Shown here piece by piece: positions 24,652 to 36,357 of a stretch of 64,000 bases of DNA (position 1 is the first letter of the stretch; each line of letters opens with the position of its first letter). Source of the stretch: Vespa crabro (taxonomy: Eukaryota; Arthropoda; Insecta; Hymenoptera; Vespidae). The notes under the pieces were generated by a model that did not search any database, was not told the DNA's origin, and saw only the letters and a program-made list of their open reading frames with translations. The position numbers were made by a program, and so were the translations under genes. The DNA is taken from the NCBI RefSeq assembly GCF_910589235.1, contig NC_060958.1, positions 7,946,919 to 8,010,918 of the forward strand, read 5' to 3'.

Positions 24652-25887
24652 GTTGAATGTTATTTTTTTTTTTTTTTTTTTTTTTTAATTTTTCATTCTA
24701 TTATAACTTATCAAAGAATCCTGTTTAAATAATTATTATTCGAATTCATACGGTAATATAACGAATGTTTTTTTTTATTCTTTTTATTTATTTATTTTTT
24801 TTTCTTAGCATTTTTGGAACGACTATTTTATACAAATCCACACGAAAAATAACGAAATTATGAATTATGATCCTCGAGAAAAAAGAAAATTGGAATAGAT
24901 TTTTCTTTTTATAAGCCTTATCTCCAACGAAGCAATAATAAGAAATTTTTTGTTGATGGTATTTATATATCTCGATAAAATCGCTTCATGTTATTAAATT
25001 TATCTTAAAAAAATTTCCACATTGAGTTAAATAATAAACACTAATTGCTTATCTTCATTCGATATTCGATGTAGATCAAAGAAAAAAAATATGATAAAAC
25101 AATTTTCTCGAATTACATTGCTTGATCATTATGTATTTAAGATGTTTCCACAAAATGGTGTTTATTGTGAATTATTTAGAATAATAGGAACCATCAAAAA
25201 TTCCTCGCTGTTAATTTCAATGGTAATGAAGCTTTTATCTACTCAAGGTTATAACGACGTAACGATGAAAAAAAAGTAGACAAAGAAAAAGAAAAAGGAG
25301 GAAGTATAGATAGTAGCAATACGTAATTTTACAACTGACCGAATTTAAAAAAAAAGATGGAAAGCCGGAGGTATATAATGAGTAATGACACGTATATAAT
25401 CGTTACAGTATGTCAAATTCCTTCGGAATGAGAACAATTGTGTTTCACTAATAATTATATTAATTTATTTTTAAAAGGGAAAAATATTTTCTGTGTTAAT
25501 GGTAAGTTTATAACCAGACCAAATGTTTTTTATCGATTTTTGTCTTTCCCTTTTATCATTTCATTATCCTCCTTCCTTTTTATTGCTAATTTTAAATCAC
25601 ACGGGTTATGTATGAAAGTTCATAATTTATTCGATTTCTAATTTAATGAATATATTTCGAAATCTAAACAAAAATTCAAAAAATTTGGAAACTAAGATTA
25701 ATACAAATCTCGACATTAGTATAATTCTTGAAGAATTCCTGATAGATAAATATCTATTTTCAAATAATAAAAGAAAAAGGAACGAAAAAATGTAGAATAA
25801 AGAATTAGTACGAATGGAATTTGGTTTCAACTATAACGGGTTTTATATACTATTGATTTTTTTAGTTTGAAAGGTGTGATAGTACTC

Positions 25888-25978
<91 letters not shown>

Positions 25979-26060
25979 TATTACAGAGATTAGGAACTTC
26001 TACCAATATTTTTCAAAGTATCATACATAAACACAATTTTTTCTTCATATAGATTATCTT

Positions 26061-26122
<62 letters not shown>

Positions 26123-27070
26123 GTACGAATTATCTTGTCTACTTTGTCTAATATCATTCTCTCTTTATATAACAACAAACGAATATCTTCATGGTCAAGC
26201 ACATTCTTTCCGCTTATTTAAAACCGATTGAAGGACATAATAAAGTACCGTTACAATTATATTCTTGAAATATTTTTTGTTCGTAAAATAGGAAGGTAAC
26301 GGTCTTGATACTCATGTCACGATGTATTTATTATTTTACTATTTATCAATATTATTAATAATGAACCGTGTATTTTGCCAATTGACAAATGTACATCGTC
26401 ATGTATACGTAACTAATCGGAACTATTTATTTATAAAGGAAAAAATTAAAAAAAAAAAAAAAAAAAAAACCAAAGAAAAAAAAGAAAAGGGAGAAAGGAT
26501 ATTATGATAAGAATAAAATAAAATGTATTGCCGTAACAATGTTTGTAGATGAAAGTTAAATATGAAATAATTAATAATTGCATCACGATTTTTCAGGAAA
26601 TTAATAAAGAATAGGAAATGAAATCAGTCGAGGTCAAAGTTATAAATCATACATTATATTTGATAAATTTTACGATGAATACGATAAAGTATATAAATAT
26701 AAATTTGATTTAACCAATCATCAACCATTAATCTTAATACAATGATCAAAGTATAAAAAAAAAAAAAAATAAAAAAAAAATGAAAACAAAAATTAAAAAA
26801 GAAATTAAAAAAAGGATCATTAAGGAAAGATGAAGAGACGTTACATGTTTTCACGAATGTTTTGTTATTACAGATAAATCAATATTTTAAGTAATTTGAG
26901 AGAAAGCAAGAGAAAGTTTCTTATGTGTAAGCATTTAACGTGGCAATCTTGAAGAGTCGTCATTTCTTAAAGAATCGTCCTCGGTTCAACACGTGCGCTT
27001 CGAAATTCCTCAGCGGAACAAGTGACGCTACAAATCATCATTGACAGAAAGGTACATATATATATATACA
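24652..27070. other. AT-rich intergenic region with microsatellites
   Basis: No gene recognised. A compound (CT)n-(GT)n array lies at about 25,891-25,976 and a (TA)n array at about 26,068-26,117. Just before the MITE, 26,940-27,055 is less AT-biased and includes CACGTG (an E-box core, about 26,990). Confidence 0.6.
25891..25976. repeat. Compound (CT)n(GT)n microsatellite
   Basis: About 22 CT units followed by about 20 GT units, read directly. Confidence 0.95.
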
Positions 27071-27543
27071 GTGTTCCAAGTTTTAACAACCAAACTTTAT
27101 CAATATATTCTATTTGTTTAAATAAAAAAAGAAATATTATATAAACATAGTTTTATTAAAAAGTTAGGACAAATATAAAAATTATGTAGATAAAAATATA
27201 ACGGATAATAGTTTGAAATAAAGTTATTACGATACAATTTAATAATAGACGGACGTTATTTATATTTAATTTGTTTATAAACGGCAGTGTTTACTAATCT
27301 AAGATCGGCAAAGATTTTTTGTCATTAGAAGGTAATTTATTTATTAATAATTTATTAAATAATTTAATTATTAAACATTAGCATTAGTAATAAGTTGTTG
27401 GATTTCATAAATACCATAATAATCTACGTTATTTGTAATTTTGTCGTAACTATAATAAATCTATAAAGAATTTTTCTCTTATTTAAATCAATAGAATATC
27501 TATATATATATATATGATCAAAGTTTGGCGGTTAAAACTCGAA

Positions 27544-27547
<4 letters not shown>
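27071..27547. mobile_element. MITE-like element with ~30-bp terminal inverted repeats
   Basis: The left end GTGTTCCAAGTTTTAACAAC followed by CAAACTTT matches the reverse complement of the right end, GTGTTTCGAGTTTTAACCGC followed by CAAACTTT, at 24 of 28 positions. A further ATCA follows in both after a one-base indel. The interior (about 420 bp) is AT-rich and non-coding. TA-rich DNA flanks both ends, compatible with a TA target. The superfamily is not certain. Confidence 0.7.
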
Positions 27548-27579
<32 letters not shown>

Positions 27580-27851
27580 TATATCCTTGCTACAATATGT
27601 ATTTGTGTAGAGACTTTTTACGAAATCGATGTGACGGTTATTAAATTTTTTTGAAGGGAAACAAAAAGAAAAAGAGAAAGAAAAAGAAATTAAAAGCTTT
27701 AAAATATTCAAAACGCGATCTCGTAGTCCTTAAATCGATTAATCCTTAATTCATTATCAATTGTCAAGATTTTAAGTGTTACATATCGAATAATCCAAAT
27801 TTATCCAAGGAAAAGAAAAGAGAAGAAAAACAGGAAAAAAGAAACGCAAGT
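27548..27851 (+). promoter_or_regulatory. amd-like upstream/leader region
   Basis: 304 bp between the MITE and the start codon. It begins with (CA)n and (TA)n and ends with an A-rich leader (GAAAAAAGAAACGCAAGT) before the ATG. No TATA box or initiator could be assigned. The proximity implies the MITE lies within or next to the promoter. Confidence 0.4.
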
Positions 27852-30800
27852 ATGGACATCAAAGATTTTCTTGAATTTGGCAAATCTACCATGGATTTTA
27901 TCGTAAATTATATGGAAACATTGAGAGATAGATCTGTTTTACCGAACGTTGAACCAGGATATCTCAGTCAAATAATACCAGAGGAAGCACCTAAAAAAGC
28001 AGAGACCTGGCAAGAAGTTTTCAAAGATATTGAAAGAGTAATTATGCCTGGGGTAAGATAAATATAATATGCACGTATTTCTCGTTTTTTAACACGTTCA
28101 CACACTGATACATCGAAATCACATACTTTGCTCATAATGGAAAGAATTTTTATTACTTTAGACATATAATGGCAAAATAATAACAAATATGATTACATAA
28201 GAGAACGTTTTAACTAAATAATCACTTTCATTATTATATATTTCGAAGTATTCTATAATTAATGATAATGTTCACAATTCATTAATACCATCAATATTTT
28301 TTATTTAACTTTTACGATTATAAACATTTGAAGGACTCCGCTCACCAATGTTTCCATATGACGGTCAACGTGTTAATAAAAAATTGAGAAATATAATTTT
28401 CAAACATACGAAAAAACAATAACGTATTCGTGTTGATTAATCGCTCTCTCTCTCTCTCTCTCTCTCTTCTTTGCTTTCCGCTTTTACACGAAAGAAAATG
28501 ATAAAAAATGATCTCATTTTTTTTTTCTATTTTTTTTTTTTTTTTCTTTTCTTTCAGATAACCCACTGGAATTCACCTAATTTCTACGCTTATTATCCTT
28601 CTTCCCAATCATATGCGTCCATCATTGGTGAGCTCTTATGCGCCGGAATTGGTGGTGTTGGATTTTCTTGGATATGTTCGCCCGCCTTTACCGAATTAGA
28701 AGTTATAACATTGAATTGGGTTGGCAAAATGTTAAATCTACCATCCGAATTCTTAAATTGCGGCAGTGGATCTGGAGGAGGTGTTATACAGGTAAAAAAA
28801 AAAAAAAAAAAAAAAGAAAAAAGCAAAAAAGAAATATGCCGTGATACTTTTCGTCGGGCTAATGTAATTTCAAATGGGTATCGTTATAAGAAATATCGTT
28901 ATCTCATAAAATATAATCAAAATAAATATTAGTCACATTAATATTAATTAACCAAATTGATTAATTGATTTAATCTTAAAATTCCATTAGTAGTTAGGTC
29001 AACATATATACATATAGTAAAAAGACATTTCGTTGACTTTCTCCGTTTAAAGAAAAAGAATCAAGGTAATTCCTCATAGGATGATCGTCGTGTTTTCTTT
29101 CTTCTAAATACGAATAATAATAATAATAAAAAGAACGTTATCGATAGTAACAAAGAAGCATTTATATAAATAAAAAAAATAAATACAAGTGTAACGTAAT
29201 TTCGTATTGTAACTTCGATTTACTCGAAATATATTGAATTAATTAATTAAACGATATTATTTACTCGTATAAAAATAATAGAAAAAGAAAAAGTTAATAT
29301 AATTGAAAATATTGATTTAAGAGAGATCGGATAAAAAGATAAGAAAAGAAAAAAAAAATCTCGGGCTCGTCCGGGATTTGAACCCGGGACCTCTCGCACC
29401 CTAAGCGAGAATCATACCCCTAGACCAACGAGCCAGAGTTACAATAATAATTATAAAATTCTATATATTGATTACTATAGAAATTTATCTAATTATAACC
29501 AATAGTTATATTTTTATTAAAATAATGTAAAAAATCTTCTAAGATTATACATATCTACCTAATATAGGGCTGTGTCAAATAAACTTACTTTTAAGAACAA
29601 AAAACAAAAAATCAACGAACCGTTCTGCCAATTTGTTCATTATTAATGATCAGCTTTAATTTATAAATAAAACCAATCGATTAATATTTATCAATGACTT
29701 CAATATAAATTATGTTTTCAATTATTATACATAGGGTTCCGCAAGCGAAACTACAATGATCTGTTTAATAGTGGCCAAAGATAAAAAAATCCGATGTATA
29801 AAAAATATTCATCCAGATTGGAACGAAAACATAATTAGAGGAAAATTGGTAGCTTATAGTTCAGGTAAACGTTATTGTTTTAGTTTTCATTCAATTTTAT
29901 TATAACAATTATATCAGTTATAAAAATTGATACAATTTACATTGTTACCCGTTTCAATTACGTCGTTCCAATAATCAAATTTATAATAAATAAAACGAAA
30001 TATATTTTTTTACTTCGAACTTTCTTATTATTCAGAACAAGCGAACTCGTCCATTGAAAAGGCAGGACTTTTAACTAATGTACAAATGAGACTGTTACCT
30101 ACAGACGAAAATTGCAGTCTCCGTGGGGAAACATTATTACGAGCAATTAAAAAAGATTTAGAGGACGGTCTTATACCCTGTTACGTTTGCGCGACATTAG
30201 GTACTACCGGTACTTGCGCTTTTGATAATTTAGAAGAAATAGGACCAATTTGTAATCAATATGATATATGGCTTCATGTCGATGCCGCGTATGCCGGTTA
30301 GTATATCATTAATAATTATTTTCATTGTTTAAGTGCACTTGTTATTTGATTTATTAATTAATTAACATATATGTTTCACGATGCTTAACGATTAAGTTAT
30401 TGCGTTTATTTAGGTGCAGCTTTTATTTGTCCCGAATATCGACACTTAATGGCCGGTATTCAATACGCTGATTCTTTTAACGTCAATTGTCACAAATGGA
30501 TGCTCATTAACTTTGATTGTTCAGCAATGTGGTATGTATATTGGAATTAACGAGAAAATTATATCTCGCGTCTTGATTTTTACTATTGCAAAAAAAAAAC
30601 AAAAATATTAACGAAAAAATAATTTAAAAAAAAAAAAAAAAATAAGCAAAACGAAAAAGAAAAAAAAATAAAGAATATGACAAAAAAAAAAAAGAAAAGA
30701 AAAAGAACAAACTGTAAATAATAAAATAACGTATTTTAAAGGGTAAAGAATTCCAAATATCTTATTGAGTCGCTTAGCGTCGATAGAATTTATTTGGCAT

Positions 30801-32016
30801 ACGATAAAGAGGGTCTCGCTCCTGATTATAGAGTACGTTTCTTTTTGAGATATTATCTTAACTGCTTTTATAAATTTTTAACGATCTAATTTAATTATTT
30901 CTCTTTCATAGAATTGGCAAATATCATTAGGACGTCGTTTTCGTTCTTTAAAGCTTTGGTTTGTTTTACGTCTTCACGGTATAGAAGGAATGCAACGACA
31001 CATAAGGCATACTATATCGTTGGCACAGAAATTCGCTAAATACATTGAATCCGATGAAAGATTTGAACTTGTTACAAGTTCTATGGCATTAATTTGTTTC
31101 AGATTGAAGGTATGAAATATTTAACACGTTTCTTATTTCTTTTTTTGTTTTTTGTTTTTCTTTTTTTTCTTATTTTTTTTTTCATCTAATTAGCAAGATT
31201 TTATAAATAATTCACAAGAGTTTTTTTTAGATATTTAATAATAACAATGCATAATATTATATACATAAGTGTTTATAAGTATATTTATATGTAATTATAA
31301 TTATAAGTAATTTATATATATATATATATATAGTATTACAATTACTTTTTATGATATTCTTTGATATAATTTAAACAAAGTTGTGGTATTTTAGGATAGA
31401 TGTTCAGGCCAATGTGTTTCAATTTTGTTTTCTTTTCTTTTTCTTTACATCTCTTCTAACTTTCTCTCGATCAAAATTTATTTAGTTATCTCAACAAATA
31501 ATATAATATAACAAAAGAAAAACACGCATTCGTAATATAAAAAAAGAAAAACAAAAAAAAATTGTGCGTTGTACAATCGGTGCATTTATCAGCAGCTATT
31601 ATTTTGCTGACATATTAATCCTGTAGTTTTTTAAATCTTGTAATTAAAAATTTTTCGCATATTTGTGTATTAAACCTTTAACGTTTCGTTTGATTATTTT
31701 CTTTTTTTCTTTATTTCAGGGAGACAACAATTGGACAAAAGAACTTCTTACTCGTTTAACCGAGCGGAAACGTATTTACGTTATTATGGCAACGTTATGT
31801 GAAAAATACATCATACGGTTTTGTGTATCCAGTCGATTATGTCAAGAACAGGACATTGAATTCGCCTGGAATGAAATCAATGAACAAGCTACGGAAATTC
31901 TTCAAACGAAGCTTCGTCCTTTAGAGGAAATTTTAATTCAACCATCCGTGAAATCGTACGATCATATAGCGCTCAGGATAGACAATTTAAATCATAAGTC
32001 CAAGGACGTCTCATAG
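27852..32016 (+). CDS. amd: amd-like aromatic-L-amino-acid decarboxylase family protein, probable DHPAA synthase, 509 aa
   Basis: Eight plus-strand exons: 27852-28052, 28558-28791, 29735-29864, 30036-30296, 30414-30531, 30742-30832, 30912-31109 and 31720-32016. All are GT-AG with matching phases, totalling 1,530 nt. Numbering falls in register with animal DDC: the PLP lysine is K303 in NCHKWML, D271 is in WLHVDAAYAG, and T246 is in ATLGTTGTCAFD. The residue that is catalytic His192 in true decarboxylases is Asn here (EQANSSIEKAG). This is the substitution known in insect 3,4-dihydroxyphenylacetaldehyde synthases and Drosophila amd. Such enzymes turn L-dopa into DHPAA, CO2, NH3 and H2O2, and are linked to flexible-cuticle formation. 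Position 82 is Ser rather than Thr, and 79-80 are Tyr-Tyr. It could act on another aromatic substrate. The second intron hosts a tRNA-Pro gene and a retroelement end on the other strand. Confidence 0.92.
29363..29434 (-). tRNA. tRNA-Pro(AGG)
   Basis: Minus-strand 72-nt cloverleaf, identical to the tRNA-Pro at 24,580 except for the anticodon: TTAGGGT loop, anticodon AGG. It has acceptor GGCTCGT/ACGAGCC, the A-box, the B-box and discriminator C. No intron. The transcribed-strand downstream flank is GAGATTTTTTTT (29,362-29,351), a Pol III terminator. It lies antisense in intron 2 of the amd-like gene (28,792-29,734). Confidence 0.97.
29435..29621 (+). mobile_element. Third copy of the retroelement 3'UTR, fused to tRNA-Pro(AGG) 5' end
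   Basis: Read on the minus strand, GTTTATTTGACACAGCCC, then TATAATCTTAGAAGA and ATAGAATTTTATAATTATTA match the 3'UTR of the element at 19.3 kb. At one end it stops exactly at the tRNA 5' end (29,434). At the other, the A-rich tail (plus strand AAGAACAAAAAACAAAAAAT) abuts TCAACGAACC, a diverged copy of the tRNA 5' end. The retroelement sense strand is plus here, opposite to the tRNA. Confidence 0.7.
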
Positions 32017-33358
32017 AAAATCACATAATTTCTTTTTTTTTCTTTCTCTCTCTCTCTCTCTCTCTTTCTGTTTTTGTCCGTCCGTTTGTTTCTCTTTCTC
32101 TCCATTAATTATATTTAATATATATATATATATAAAATGAGTATTCTATAGGCTTCGGCATATTTTCTTTAAATGATAAAAAGAACACACACGTATAAGT
32201 TTATTGATTAAAATTATTAATAGATTAATATGATAACATAATAATGATGATAATAATAATAATATTTAATAATGAACATCAATTTTTTAATGGTATTATA
32301 TTTAATATTAATAGATTATATTTAAATTCAAAATTAATTGTTTAAAAGTGTATAAACAAACTTTCTCACTTTAAACAAAAATTTATTATGATTCATTAAA
32401 TTATTGCTGCATCATTTCTATCGTATTTTTTTTTTTTTTTTTACTTTCTCTGATAACATTCAAATCGACATAATTAAAAAGAAATAACTTACTTAATTAT
32501 CACCGATATTGACTAATATTATTTTATAACAAGTCACTGATTAATGAATTATCAACTACGGACGCAAAGGAAAAAAAACATTGTTATTTATTTAACAAGA
32601 AAAATTTTAATATAAACTGACCTACGTGATACGATATACTAACTTATGTGTAGTGACCTAATATATAATTGCCATATTTAATGCACGAATAAATTAAGTG
32701 ATGTGCACATGAACTATTGTAATTATTTATTTCATATCCTTCAAGTACTTATAATTATATTATTGAAAGCTATAATCCGTCCTCTAGTATCTGCCTTACC
32801 GACCAAGTAGAAATATTTCACGCGTATGCTATACCGACCGAGTGTAAATCATTAAAGATAATAATACAAAGTTCTACCGCCAGATAGCGTTAGTCATTTC
32901 GACGATTTATCATACAATCTGTATAAATATGTTTAAATAATGTTCTGTTCTTCTTTTATTAAATATTCGACATTATAAAAATGATGTCCAAAAATGAATC
33001 TAATAAGAGAATTAGAATATATATATATATATATACTTAATTTTAATATTTTTCTACACTAAGTTTGCAATATTGTTAATAAGCTACTCGATTTATTGAT
33101 CGATTAATCGAAATTGAACTTGCTACAGTCCGTTAATGCCAATGCGCATGATCTGTATACATATATATAATATATATCTGTACATATATATATATATATA
33201 ATATATATGTAACTATAAAGCAACTTCAGAACGAAAGATCTCGTTCTTTTAGTTAAGTCAGTCATAAAACTGATACGTACATACATCGAGCGAAATCACT
33301 ATCATATATATTTCTTGATTAAACAGTACGCCATATTAGCTCCGTTAAAACGATCACA
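32017..33358. other. Intergenic region between amd-like and DCXR
   Basis: AT-rich. It includes the amd-like 3'UTR (with a (CT)n run at 32,044-32,066) and, farther on, the DCXR promoter side. A short direct repeat TACCGACCRAGT occurs at about 32,797 and 32,833. No gene seen. Confidence 0.55.
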
Positions 33359-33912
33359 ATGGATATTAATTTCCAAGGCAAGCGTATTCTCGTCACGGGT
33401 GCTGGACAAGGTATAGTTCTCTTTTTTTTCTTTTAATTCTCATTTTTGTTCACACTCGAAGATGTCGCATTAGACGCCTTTGTTTTTCTTCTCTTAACTC
33501 TTCTAATACCTATGGATCAAACAAATCGATTCTTAATCGATTTATAGACAAACAATGATTAAAGTACAATATGCAAGTGATTATGAAAGTGGTATAAATA
33601 AAATTTATTTTCATTTTATCCTATAATTGTTTCTTTTTCAACATTTTATAATTAATTATATTGATATAAGACAAAAAACATATATACGAATAAATTTCAA
33701 TATATTTTTTAAATGCCTTGACCACTATCATAATTAATGTTCACGTATTTACATTTTTTAAACATTATGATATATATGTATATATATCATTGTCTAAATG
33801 ATACAGTATTTCGCATGGTCAACATGTGTATTACCTACGTGAAACATTTTTATATTTACTTTAACCTTTAATGTATTTAAATATAAAATAAAACAGATTA
33901 ATAATGAATGAA

Positions 33913-33959
<47 letters not shown>

Positions 33960-34454
33960 AGAAAAAGAGGACTTTAATTAGTTAATAAATTTTTGTCATA
34001 GGAATTGGTAAAGATATAGCACTTCGTCTATCCAAACATAAAGGGAAAGTAATAGCTCTTAGTAAAACGAGCGAACATTTGAATAAATTAATTGCCGAGG
34101 ATCCAGAGATCATACCAGTATGCGTTGATCTTAGAAATTGGAAAGCAACGAGACAAGCTATTGAAAATGTTTTACCGATTGATCTATTGGTGAACAATGC
34201 TGGTATAGTTCATCTTTCTCCTTTCTTGGATGCAACACCGGAAGATTTTGATTTAATATTTGATGTCAATGTTAAAGCGATTATGAACGTATCTCAAGTG
34301 GTCGCTAAAAACATGATTGAAAGAAATGTTGCTGGCAGTATTGTTAACATGTCCTCTCAAGCTAGTCAAGCTGCCTTGAAGGATCATACTATTTATTGTT
34401 CTTCCAAAGGAGCCGTCGATATGTTGACTAAGTGAGAGCAATTTATTTGTTTTT

Positions 34455-34501
<47 letters not shown>

Positions 34502-34924
34502 GTATGTATATGTATGTGTATGCATGTATGTATGTATGTATTTATTTATATTATTCAATTTTTCTTTAATTTTTCGTCGTGTGGATTACATGCATACGAC
34601 GTATAATCGACATAAATAATATATCTATGCGTAAATATTTTTAATATAATTTTGTTTTCTCTTTTATGATAAAGCTCAAGATTAGATACATTCTCAATGG
34701 CGGATTTACGAATAGACGTTAGAGGCGGTCGCCTTGGGTCATCATATGACACAGAGAGAGAGATAATATAAATTTATATATTATCTTTGTATATTAAATT
34801 TAATTTATAATATCTGTCTGATGACCGGTATATAATATTTATTAATATATTTACACGATCGTATATAATCGAATTTGGACAATGTATTTTTCGTTTCAGC
34901 ATTTATATGAATAATAGAAGCGAG

Positions 34925-34955
<31 letters not shown>

Positions 34956-35575
34956 TATATCGCTTCGAGTTCATTGAAATGATAAATCCGCCAATGGTAT
35001 ATAAACTTTTAACCCTAAATGATATTATTACATACATTATTTTTTTTTCGACATTTTCATCGAAGAATTATTTTAAAATCGAGATTAGATGAAATAGGAT
35101 AATCCGTTTCATCGACTTCTTTTTTTTTGTTTGTTTTTTTGTTCTCATTTTCCTTTTATTTCCTTTTATTTTCATTTATTTTTTTATTTTTTTCGTTAGA
35201 ATGATGGCTCTCGAACTTGGCCCACATCAAATTCGTGTAAACGCTGTAAATCCTACGGTCGTCCTCACGGAAATGGGAAAATTAGGATGGAGCGACAAAG
35301 ACAAAGCTTCAAATATGATCAGCAAAATTCCATTGGGTCGATTCGCAGGTTTGTTTTTCAATATGATTTTAATTCATTGAATAATAAATTCTCCTTCCTT
35401 CACAAGTGTCATACTTGTGTGAATATTTATTTTCTTTTCTTTTCTTTTTTTTTTTCTTTTTTTTTTTTTAGAGATCGACGAAGTCACAGATGCTGTGGTA
35501 TATTTATTAAGTGAGCGCAGTTCAATGATAAACGGAATAATCTTACCCGTAGACGGTGGATTTTTAGCAACATAA
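33359..35575 (+). CDS. DCXR: L-xylulose reductase / dicarbonyl reductase (SDR family), 244 aa
   Basis: Four plus-strand exons: 33359-33410, 34002-34431, 35200-35348 and 35472-35575. Phases match, and the total is 735 nt including the stop. The 244-aa length equals that of mammalian DCXR. The Rossmann motif is TGAGQGIG at residues 13-20, and SKT at 38-40 sits at the NADPH-selecting position. NNAG is at 82-85, and the catalytic tetrad is N107, S136, Y149 and K153, exactly the positions known for human DCXR. RVNAVNPTVV and the C-terminal PVDGGF are also typical. The enzyme reduces L-xylulose and alpha-dicarbonyls with NADPH. The third intron is rich in (TA)n/(TATG)n, and the first holds a ~47-nt A run at 33,911-33,957. 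It lies downstream of the amd-like gene in the same orientation. A functional link (clearing reactive carbonyls) is speculation. Confidence 0.95.
33911..33957. repeat. poly(A) tract in DCXR intron 1
   Basis: About 47 consecutive A residues, shortly before the exon-2 acceptor at 34,001. Confidence 0.9.
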
Positions 35576-35660
35576 ATTGCTCAATTTAAATTATGGAACA
35601 TTATAAAACACTACGCATTTTATTCTTTTCTTTCCTGTTTCTTTTTTTGTTCCCCCCCAC

Positions 35661-35980
35661 TAATTCGAAGCTCCACATAATATGCAAAATAAAACTTCAA
35701 TATCGCTACGTCAAACATTCATATGTACATATATATTATACGATAAAAATTATCTATGGCCGTCAGAGAAAAATTATATCTTTACGAAAAAAGGAAAAAA
35801 AGATAGTATAAATAAATAAAAAATAAAAGATAAATAGATTTTACTCTTTTCTTTTTTCTTTTCCCCACTAATTCGAAGCTTCATGTAATATGCAAAATAA
35901 AACTTCAATTTCGCTAGGTCACACATTTATATGTACATATATATTATACGATAAAAATTATCTATGGCCGTCAGAGAAAG
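35661..35980. repeat. Direct duplication, 208-bp period
   Basis: About 115 bp starting TAATTCGAAGCT at 35661 recurs at 35869. Shared blocks include AATATGCAAAATAAAACTTC and ATACGATAAAAATTATCTAT followed by GGCCGTCAGAGAAA. It lies in the DCXR 3' flank, just before the MITE. Confidence 0.85.
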
Positions 35981-36073
35981 ATTATGTATTTATAAAAACA
36001 AAGAAATAAAAAAAGAAAAAAAAAAAAGATAAATAAATAAATAAATAAAAAATAAAAGATAAATAAATATTTA

Positions 36074-36357
36074 TTAACACTATGCCGTCCAATGACACCA
36101 CTGTGTTGTGCGCAGAATAGCGGTCAACGGCCGGCGACACCACAGTATTGTGTGCATAGTATCGCTCAGTAGCCGGCGACAGCACTTTAGTATCTTTTAC
36201 ATTCTGTTGATGTTTTGTTTAGGTAACAATAAGTTACATACGTCAACCAGCTTTTTGTTCTTACGAATATTTGTACGATAAGCCCAATAATCCGAATTAG
36301 CGTTGTCGGCGCCAAGCGAATAAATTTTTACGAGATCTGCGGACGGCAAAGTGTTAA
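36074..36357. mobile_element. piggyBac-type MITE with TTAA target duplication
   Basis: TTAA (36074-36077) is followed by CACTATGCCGTCC. The other end is GGACGGCAAAGTG followed by TTAA (36354-36357). The 13-bp terminal repeats match at 12 of 13. The 276-bp interior is non-coding and more GC-rich than its surroundings. It contains imperfect ~50-bp repeats around CCGGCGACACCAC and CCGGCGACAGCAC. TTAA duplication plus short C-starting TIRs is the hallmark of the piggyBac superfamily. No transposase is present, so it is non-autonomous. Confidence 0.85.
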
